A stretch of 64,000 nucleotides of DNA, from NCBI GenBank assembly GCA_963751615.1, contig CAVVVG010000005.1:1302001-1366000 (forward strand). Reading direction: 5' to 3'. The notes under the pieces are model-generated. The model saw only the letters and a program-made list of their open reading frames with translations, ran no database searches and was not told where the DNA came from. The stretch's first letter is position 1; each line of letters opens with the position of its first letter. Below, piece by piece: positions 55,135 through 61,956 of the stretch. The translations under genes were made by a program, and so were the position numbers. This DNA is from Palsa-892 sp963751615. GTDB lineage: Bacteria > Pseudomonadota > Alphaproteobacteria > Rhizobiales > Xanthobacteraceae.

Positions 55135-57165
55135 TTAGGATTTCCGATCGCGTTCTTCACGCTCGCGCAAATAATCTTCTGTTGTGCGCACGTTTGGGCG
55201 CGGCGGTGTGCCGTAGGGATCGAGTTGATCCTTCGTCACGGCAATCACGCGGCAATCGTCACACATCTTTAGCACGTCGAGCCGCTGCGGCGAATCCTTG
55301 AACATCCAATGTTTGCCCTCCAGCTTGGCGGCGATGCGCTCAATGGTGCTCCGGGTACCGAACGGCTTGCCGCAGCTGATGCAGTGGAAGGGCTCTTCCT
55401 CTTTCAAAACGCGGGCTGCGGCGGTCGCCGCGCGAAAATCAAGTTGTGGTGTAAGGCTGATAACCTTTTCGGGACAAGTTGCCTTGCAGAGGCCACACTG
55501 AACGCAAGCATCCTCGGAAAATTTGAGTAACGGCTTTTCCCTGTCGTCACCGAGAGCCCCAGTCGGACAAGCCGATACACAGGCGAGGCAAAGTGTACAG
55601 CCTTCGATATTGATTTCGACCTTTCCGAAAGGAGCGCCTGTGGGGAGCGCGATTACATCGACGGGCATGGGTGCCGCCCGTTGCAGTTCGCGCAAAGCGA
55701 GCCGCTGTACATCGCGCTTGCCCCCGATCGGCCGAAAGCTCGCAGGTTTTTTTACGACTGCTTCCGCTTTGATTTTTCGCAAGAGCTTTCCGAGCACGTC
55801 GGGGTCGTCGGTTTCGATGGTCGCGATGCGGCCTGGTCCGAAACCAAGACCAGAAAGAATTGTTTCTGCAAGTTCGATTGTCTTTACGATCCCACTTATG
55901 TCGTGGCGGGATTTCGCTCGCAACAGAAAACGCAGCGCCGTGGCGCCATAGGCAAAAGCGGCCGCGACGACTTCTATTCCAACCTGCGTCACTTCGTTGA
56001 TGCTCAGCGGAAGCACATTTACAGGCAGACCGTCACCATGCCGTGCGAGAGCGTCAATCAACACATCGCCATGATCCGCATCGTGCAAAAGTACGACGGG
56101 ATGAACGCCGCCAGCTTCGCGATACGCCGTAAGCAGTGTACGCAACTTGCGCATCAATGCATCGGCGGGCGGCAGCGCATAGGATGCGGCGCCGGTGGGG
56201 CACACGGCGGCGCAGGCGCCGCAACCCGCACAAATATTCTCGTCGATGCGGACATGATTTCCGTTCGGCGTGATCGCGCCGGTCGGGCATAGATCGAGAC
56301 AGCGATGACAGCCGACGATACGCGAGCGTGAATGGGCGCATAAATGATCCGTGAACGTTATGTATCTTGGTTTGTCGAAGGTCCCAACTAGATCGCCCGC
56401 CTTCAAGACGGCGCGCAGGACGGCGGAAGGATCGCCGGGATCGGCGCGTAAATAACCATCCCGCAAATCTGCAGCAGAAAACAACGGCGCGCCGCCAGAT
56501 AGATCCAGGACCAAGTCGCAGCGTGAAATGGCGCCATCGTGCGATGTCTCAAATTTCAAAATATCGCGCGAGGATGGCGAGGGAAGGGCATAATCGTCGA
56601 CCGTAAGTTCGAACGCGCCGAGATACCCTTTTGCGGCTCGGATTGTGCCTTGGACGATAGGAAATTCGGTGACACGTGGGGGCGACATCGCGCTGGGCTT
56701 GGAGAGCAGCACGGTGACATCGAGCCGATCCTTCAGGAGATGGGCCGCTTCGATCGTGCGCTCGTCGCGGCCATAGATAAGAACCACGCCTTCGCTGCTC
56801 AAGGCCACGAGCGGGGTCTCAGGCATCTGCTCGCCGGCGGCGGCAAGCAGTGCTGCCATTTTCGGCCCAGCTCTCTTGGCGTCGATCGACCAACCCGCCG
56901 TTTCGCGGACATTGGCGAAGACGATAGGCCCGCTGTTTAGAATCTCCTGCGCGATCTCGGAAAATAGCGGTGCTTCCTGTGTGCAACCGACAGTGACGGG
57001 TTCGCCTATGGCGGCAGCTTTGCGAAAGCGTTCGATCTCCGCCCGACACAGATGATTTGCGGTTTCAATCTTTGCGCCGCTGCAACCTTTACCGATGGAC
57101 GTCGCATCGAGCGGCATTGTGCCTTCGCAAGAGCACACCAAAATTTTACGCGGCCCGATCGTCAT
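55135..57165 (-). CDS. Multi-cluster 4Fe-4S protein of the formate dehydrogenase region
   Basis: 676 residues. Four ferredoxin-type clusters are seen: GCHRCLDLCPTGAI and GCGACAAVCPTGA near 290-330, then GCTLCLACVSACPTGAL and QCGLCKATCPEKV near 530-575. A C-terminal CISCGKPF and MCDDCR pair could bind zinc or iron. The N-terminus (KILVCSCEGTMPL) is the family opening. It is divergent from the operon that leads to formate dehydrogenase and is probably an electron-transfer or maturation partner. Confidence 0.85.
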   Translation of the reverse strand: MTIGPRKILVCSCEGTMPLDATSIGKGCSGAKIETANHLCRAEIERFRKAAAIGEPVTVGCTQEAPLFSEIAQEILNSGPIVFANVRETAGWSIDAKRAGPKMAALLAAAGEQMPETPLVALSSEGVVLIYGRDERTIEAAHLLKDRLDVTVLLSKPSAMSPPRVTEFPIVQGTIRAAKGYLGAFELTVDDYALPSPSSRDILKFETSHDGAISRCDLVLDLSGGAPLFSAADLRDGYLRADPGDPSAVLRAVLKAGDLVGTFDKPRYITFTDHLCAHSRSRIVGCHRCLDLCPTGAITPNGNHVRIDENICAGCGACAAVCPTGAASYALPPADALMRKLRTLLTAYREAGGVHPVVLLHDADHGDVLIDALARHGDGLPVNVLPLSINEVTQVGIEVVAAAFAYGATALRFLLRAKSRHDISGIVKTIELAETILSGLGFGPGRIATIETDDPDVLGKLLRKIKAEAVVKKPASFRPIGGKRDVQRLALRELQRAAPMPVDVIALPTGAPFGKVEINIEGCTLCLACVSACPTGALGDDREKPLLKFSEDACVQCGLCKATCPEKVISLTPQLDFRAATAAARVLKEEEPFHCISCGKPFGTRSTIERIAAKLEGKHWMFKDSPQRLDVLKMCDDCRVIAVTKDQLDPYGTPPRPNVRTTEDYLREREERDRKS

Positions 57166-57273
57166 CGAAGCTCCAGTTTACAGCAAAAAACCTGCATTTT
57201 CTCGGTCTCGCCAGCCAGCCATCGCAGGCTATAGTCATACTCGTTACAAATAAAGTAAGTGCCAGGAGTAGGA

Positions 57274-58035
57274 ATGGCGACCGACGCACAATCGCGCATT
57301 CATCAGAGATACGGGCCAGATCTCGATCTGCCGCCGCCCTTTCGCTTGCATACTCTGCGCGAAGCGGGACGCGCCTTTGAGCACGCGCAAACCATTGCGG
57401 CTAAGGAAGGTGCTGGAACACTGGTTTGGGTCGGGCGTTTTGATCTCGTCGAATTCGCTCTGGTGTTGGAGCCGGACGAGCCGCTGGCGACCGCACGCCG
57501 CACGATTTATGCCGGCATGAGCGCGCTTGCGGACGCGCTCGCGGTTCATGCACCGCCGGAGACGCTGATCAACTTCGAGTGGCCGGACGCGATCTTCGTT
57601 GACGGCGGATTAGTCGGCGGCGGGCGGCTTGCTTGGCCAAAAACGGCAGACGAGAACAAGCCGCCCGAATGGCTCGTTTTCGGCGCCATGCTTCGCACGG
57701 TGATGATGGGTCTTGCCGAGCCGGGGCTTAAGCCGCATCTCGCATCACTTGAAGACGAGGGTTTCGACGAACTTGGTCCGGGCCGACTGGTGGAGACATT
57801 TTCGCGACACCTGATGGCGACGCTCGACGCCTGGCAGCAGGATGGCTTTGCGCGCGTGGCAGAGTCTTACCTGACGCGGCTCTCCGCCGAGAGAGAGATC
57901 GAGAAAATGATCGATGGCGTCGGTGATCTGCTAATGCGAAAAAAAGTCAAGACGGAGCTGTTGAAGAATAAACTTATTCCTGCGCTAGCAAAGCCTTCTT
58001 GGCTTGATCTCGAGTCCGGAGAGATCCTGTCGTGA
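57274..58035 (+). CDS. Degenerate biotin/lipoate protein ligase-like protein
   Basis: 253 residues from ATG at 57274, with AGGAG nine bases upstream. The fold is BPL/LplA/LipB-like with a C-terminal DUF4444-type part (about 190-253). The usual catalytic KWPND motif reads EWPDA (residues 102-106), so the key Lys is Glu, and the GRGRRG adenylate loop is not recognisable. It is therefore unlikely to be a normal ligase. First gene of the conserved formate dehydrogenase accessory operon. Confidence 0.82.
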   Translation: MATDAQSRIHQRYGPDLDLPPPFRLHTLREAGRAFEHAQTIAAKEGAGTLVWVGRFDLVEFALVLEPDEPLATARRTIYAGMSALADALAVHAPPETLINFEWPDAIFVDGGLVGGGRLAWPKTADENKPPEWLVFGAMLRTVMMGLAEPGLKPHLASLEDEGFDELGPGRLVETFSRHLMATLDAWQQDGFARVAESYLTRLSAEREIEKMIDGVGDLLMRKKVKTELLKNKLIPALAKPSWLDLESGEILS

Positions 58036-58571
58036 AAATGCTGCGTACCATCCGGCTCGATCCTTCCGATACGTTTGTGTTCGACCGTGCAGCGGAACCA
58101 GGTGAGTGGGCCGTATCAGGGGCATTCGTGTTTTGGAACGCCGATGCTTCGAAACTGGAAGGAAAGAAGCGTGCGGCATTCCGCGGCGCCTTTCTTGGAG
58201 TCGAATCACTCGGGTGGTCCACACTAGTGCAAATTGTCGAGGCCAGGGCCGTCGATAGAAAGCATGTTATCGAAATGCTTGCCCATCACTTGGTCCAAGT
58301 TTTTGGGGCCCCCGATCTCAAGGCCGCTCGCACAGCGGCGGAGGAAGAAGTCTTTTTCGCGGAATCACTTTGTAGTCATCCCGCCGACACACTGGTTGCG
58401 GTGCGCCGAACGTATGATGACGGCGAAATCCGCGAGGCGTTTCGGACCCTGCAGCCGCGCGACGGATCGAAGCCGCGTCGCGCATTTTCCGTACTCGAAG
58501 TCGAAGGCGAAGATGAAAGCCCGGGCGAAAAGGTTGATCTGGTCGGGCTCGCGGAGGAGAAGGGCAAGTGA
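58032..58571 (+). CDS. DUF6505-type conserved protein
   Basis: 179 residues. No cofactor or membrane motif is visible. It overlaps the preceding gene (GTGA) and the next one (GTGA). The sequence LRTIRLDPSDTFVFDRAA and FRGAFLGVESLGWSTLVQIV match what I remember of DUF6505, a family seen only with formate dehydrogenase clusters of this type. The function is unknown. Confidence 0.75.
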   Translation: MKMLRTIRLDPSDTFVFDRAAEPGEWAVSGAFVFWNADASKLEGKKRAAFRGAFLGVESLGWSTLVQIVEARAVDRKHVIEMLAHHLVQVFGAPDLKAARTAAEEEVFFAESLCSHPADTLVAVRRTYDDGEIREAFRTLQPRDGSKPRRAFSVLEVEGEDESPGEKVDLVGLAEEKGK

Positions 58572-59575
58572 ACGATTTCTGGCTCTCTTGCGGGCACTAT
58601 CTGCTTGACCGTGGCGAAGGCAGCGGCCTTGTCGTCACCGACGAATTTTTGAAGGCTTATTTTGCGCGCCCCGAACTGACGCCGCCGCAGGAAGCCTGCG
58701 CCGTCGAGAAAACACTGCATTCGACCCTTCTTAGCAATCCGCGGTATCCGGTCGGCAGAGACGAAATAGCGGCAATGGTTGATACCGATGCGCGCGAGAA
58801 TTGGACGCTTGTGATCAATTTTCGTGATCATTTGATGCATTATCCCACGCTCGAAGCGGCCTATCTTGCGCTGGTGCGTGGCGGGCTTGGAAAAACGCCG
58901 CCAATATTCCTCAATCAGCTTGTTCATTTAATTCTACGGAACGCTTTGAACGGTTGTGAGGACGCTTTCCTGCTTCGTGCCGGTGAATTATTTTTCCGAC
59001 CACAGCGTGTCACTCTTCACGAGGGCTCACTGCTTTCCGCCGACGAGGAAAGAATTGCAGGCTCAAATCCGGCGCCGACGTCGCCGCTCGTTTCGATGCT
59101 CGGTCTTGAAGCGTCGACGGAAATCGACGTACTATCGGAAGAAAATGCGGCAAGCTATTTCGAGCGTAGCGACCAGTTCGATATGGCACTCGATCTCACG
59201 GCCGGACGCCGCGGGCAGGCGGCGCTCGGCGAGGTCATTGCAATCTGGCTCCGACATTTGCTGGGCGTTGAAGCGCAGATTGAGCCTTTCGTCGAGGTGA
59301 AGGACGCCAATTTTCACTGGTATGTTGGTCTTGATGCGGAAGGCACGCGAATTGGCGATCTGCTCTGGAACGCCGAAGAAATCGACAACCAAACCCGCGA
59401 GCAAATTGTGGCACTTTATACTTTGCGGATTCAGGAGCCGATAATTAGCGCGGGCGTAGCCGACAAAAATCCGATCTATCTCATTCTCGCCATGACGCCG
59501 GATAAAAGTTTGCGCATGAAACCACAGAATTTGATCGTCGGATTGCCGGTCCGACATCTGGAGACGGCGAGTTGA
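58568..59575 (+). CDS. DUF6352-type conserved protein
   Basis: 335 residues, starting MNDFWLSCGHYLLDRGEGSG, the usual DUF6352 opening. Mostly alpha/beta with no metal motif. The end PQNLIVGLPVRHLETAS is characteristic. Overlaps both neighbours by four bases. The gene travels with formate dehydrogenase in rhizobia and related bacteria; the function is unknown. Confidence 0.78.
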   Translation: MNDFWLSCGHYLLDRGEGSGLVVTDEFLKAYFARPELTPPQEACAVEKTLHSTLLSNPRYPVGRDEIAAMVDTDARENWTLVINFRDHLMHYPTLEAAYLALVRGGLGKTPPIFLNQLVHLILRNALNGCEDAFLLRAGELFFRPQRVTLHEGSLLSADEERIAGSNPAPTSPLVSMLGLEASTEIDVLSEENAASYFERSDQFDMALDLTAGRRGQAALGEVIAIWLRHLLGVEAQIEPFVEVKDANFHWYVGLDAEGTRIGDLLWNAEEIDNQTREQIVALYTLRIQEPIISAGVADKNPIYLILAMTPDKSLRMKPQNLIVGLPVRHLETAS

Positions 59576-60081
59576 GTTCGGCTCTTGCGCACATTCCAGT
59601 TGGCGTTGTGGTCGAACGGCGGAAGGCACAAAATGCATGGATCGATTTCGTCTGGCGGTCAGTTACAGTTCTGACTGGTGCGCCTGAAGCGGAGCCATGG
59701 ACGGTGCTAAACGAGAATGGTGATTGCACGAGTTTCTATGCCGGGCGGACGGAAATCGAGGTGCGTGTTTCGGACACCGGTGGATATCGCGATAATCTCG
59801 CGACGGGTGTGCCGTTGCTTTGGGTCGTCTTGCGGCCAACCGGCGGTGAGCCTCCCTATCGATTGTTGACAGTCACAGCCGATCCGTCGGAAGGCGAGGC
59901 AATGACGGAACCCGGCACTGATCTTGTAGAGCCGGTTCCGATGCCCGACACAATCCGCGATCAATTGACCGCATTTGTCGCGATGCATCATGTTGAGCGG
60001 CCGTTCTTCAAGCGTAAGCGCGATCGCGGCAATCCCGAATCCTTGGGGCGACGCAGTCATATTGGGGATGAGAACAAATGA
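59572..60081 (+). CDS. DUF3305 domain protein
   Basis: 169 residues: IPVGVVVERRKAQNAWIDFVW is the DUF3305 signature, followed by ADPSEGEAMTE and a basic tail. Starts with TTG overlapping the previous stop and ends overlapping the DUF3306 gene as ATGA. It belongs to the accessory operon of formate dehydrogenase; the role is unknown. Confidence 0.8.
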   Translation: MSSALAHIPVGVVVERRKAQNAWIDFVWRSVTVLTGAPEAEPWTVLNENGDCTSFYAGRTEIEVRVSDTGGYRDNLATGVPLLWVVLRPTGGEPPYRLLTVTADPSEGEAMTEPGTDLVEPVPMPDTIRDQLTAFVAMHHVERPFFKRKRDRGNPESLGRRSHIGDENK

Positions 60082-60779
60082 GCGACCCGAAAAAATTCCT
60101 GACGCGTTGGTCACGCCGCAAGCGAAAATCGGTGGAGCCGAAAGAAGATGTGCCCGAGCAACACAGAGACGAAAAAAATATCGATGCACATGCGCTCGTT
60201 GAAAATGACCAGCGAGACGCGGCTTTACAAACAAGGCAGACTCGGAAGAAACAGAAAAAAAGAATGAATTCGCTTTTGATGTAAAAAGCCTACCGCCGAT
60301 CGAATCGATTGTCGCGGGCACGGACATCCGTCCATTTCTTGCGCCAGATGTGCCGGCCGAATTGACTCGTGCAGCGCTCCGTCGCGCCTGGGTCGCGGAT
60401 CCGGCAATACGCGATTTTATTGGCCTCTCGGAAAATGCCTGGGATTTCACCAAATCAGACGCAATTCCCGGTTTCGGGCCGTTGCAAATGACCGAAGAGC
60501 TCGAACAAATCGTGACTGAAATGTTCGAGCATGTCGCGACCGAGGAGAAGGCAGTTGAAGCCAAGATAGATAGAGAAGCGAAGGCCGTTCATGTTGGAGA
60601 CACAGCCGAAATCACACCGTTCGAGAAAATAAATACTCAACGCGCCGGAAATTTTATTGCTTCTAGCCGACATCTCACCCGAAAATAGTGCGTCGCAACA
60701 AGACCGCAGCGCCGAAAAAACTAATGATCGCAGCACCCGAAGAGGACATGGTAGTGCACTGCCGAAATTAGTCCGCTAA
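60078..60779 (+). pseudogene. DUF3306 protein gene, interrupted by frameshifts
   Basis: The N-terminus (MSDPKKFLTRWSRRKRKSVE) reads in one frame to a stop at 60284. The conserved core (SLPPIESIVAGTDIRPFLAP, then TRAALRRAWVADPAIRDFIG) continues in the frame one base back, open from 60209. A likely C-terminus (TRRGHGSALPK, stop at 60777-60779) reads in the original frame, open from 60633. So one base is missing between about 60209 and 60260, and perhaps one is extra between 60633 and 60660. The core shift is certain; the second rests on recalled family ends. Confidence 0.75.
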
Positions 60780-60853
60780 ATCATTATTGGGCAGTCATAG
60801 GTTGAGCCTATTGACCTAATGCCGCAGTCGAATACCATTTTTTTGGGCAGGCT

Positions 60854-60882
60854 CCGAACGTTCGCGGATTGAAAATGTTCGG
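60854..60882 (+). promoter_or_regulatory. Inverted repeats before the HTH-TorD gene, candidate operator
   Basis: CCGAAC (60854-60859) and GTTCGG (60877-60882) are inverted around 17 bases, and CGAACGTTCG (60855-60864) is a perfect ten-base palindrome. They lie 38 bases before the HTH-TorD start. A T7 run at 60838-60844 precedes them. They may be operator sites for the HTH protein itself. Confidence 0.4.
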
Positions 60883-60919
60883 ATCTTGGGGGCAAGAACA
60901 ATAATTGAAGGGAGGTCGC

Positions 60920-61700
60920 GTGCGCGACCCGGGACTTACAGAAGCGTTTCGCTCCGCCGGCGGGGTTTCGGAACTTGCTCGCCGCTTGGGTATTTCGCAG
61001 CCTTCCGTTTCCAACTGGATTCGAGTTCCTGCTGAACGGGTCATCGCGGTTGAAGCCGCGACTGGAGTTTCTCGCAACAAGCTGCGTCCCGATCTTTATG
61101 ATGAGAGCAGGGGACCTTCAGCACCCGCAGACGAAATCGAAATGGCGCGCGCGCAGGAATATTCGCTGCTTGCGACGTTACTCGCGCGCACGCCATCGGC
61201 TGATTTTCTGAAACGTCTGGCCGGATTTGCGCGCTGATCCGAGCCCCCTTGGACTTCTTCATGCGGAACTCGCTGAGGCCGCGAGTAATATGACAGCGGA
61301 AAATGTCGAACGCGAATATTTCGATCTGTTCATCGGGCTCGGGCGCGGCGAACTGCTTCCGTACGGTTCGTATTATCTTACGGGATTTCTACACGAGCGC
61401 CCGCTTGCGCGCCTACGGGAAGATTTGATCGCATTCGGCATCGAACGTGCGAAAGGAATTTTCGAACCCGAAGATCACATATCAATTCTGTGCGAGGTGA
61501 TGGCCGGACTAACGAACGGAACGCTGCCCGCGCCGGAAGGAACCGATCGGAAATTATTCGATCGCCACTTGAAGCCGTGGGCTGCGCGATTTTTCTTTGA
61601 TTTGGAAAACGCGAAGACTGCAAAGTTTTACCGGCGAGTCGGAACACTCGGTCGTGTGTTCATGGAAATCGAAGCTGAAGCTTTGGCGCTCGCGGCGTGA
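60920..61700 (+). pseudogene. HTH-TorD chaperone fusion gene, interrupted by a frameshift
   Basis: From GTG at 60920 (GGGAGG upstream), the first half is a Cro/YdaS-like HTH (GVSELARRLGISQPSVSNWI) and the start of a TorD domain, ending at a stop at 61235. The rest of TorD (EREYFDLFIGLGRGELLPYG, HERPLARLREDL) reads in the next frame from 61227. One extra T in the run at 61224-61226 explains it. TorD proteins guide molybdoenzymes such as formate dehydrogenase through folding before Tat export. If intact, it would be a single HTH-TorD protein. Confidence 0.78.
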
Positions 61701-61735
61701 CCGTGAGCATAAACACTGCAAAGAGGATGACGGCG

Positions 61736-61945
61736 ATGGATGAGAAAAAGAAAGCGAAGGTTGGCCGCCGGGAGTTTTTGCGCGCAGTGAGCGCGGGAGC
61801 CGGTCTTGCGGCAACCTCAGCGACGCCTTTCGCTGGAGTGGCAAAAGCCGATACCGAAAATAACGATGAAAAGCGGAAAACTCGCTACCGGGAAACCGAA
61901 GAGGTGAAGACTTTTTACCGGGTGAACCGGTATCCATCGAATTAG
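61736..61945 (+). CDS. Small Tat-signal protein of formate dehydrogenase clusters
   Basis: 69 residues from ATG at 61736 (GAGG nine bases upstream); a GTG at 61697 overlapping the previous stop is an alternative. The twin-arginine motif RREFLRA is at about residue 11, followed by a hydrophobic run and a probable cut after VAKA. The mature part is a short, highly charged tail (DEKRKTRYRETEEVKTFYR). It matches the small Tat target protein found just before formate dehydrogenase genes. It ends 11 bases before the fdhA start. Confidence 0.85.
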   Translation: MDEKKKAKVGRREFLRAVSAGAGLAATSATPFAGVAKADTENNDEKRKTRYRETEEVKTFYRVNRYPSN

Positions 61946-61956
61946 AGGAGGCAGCC

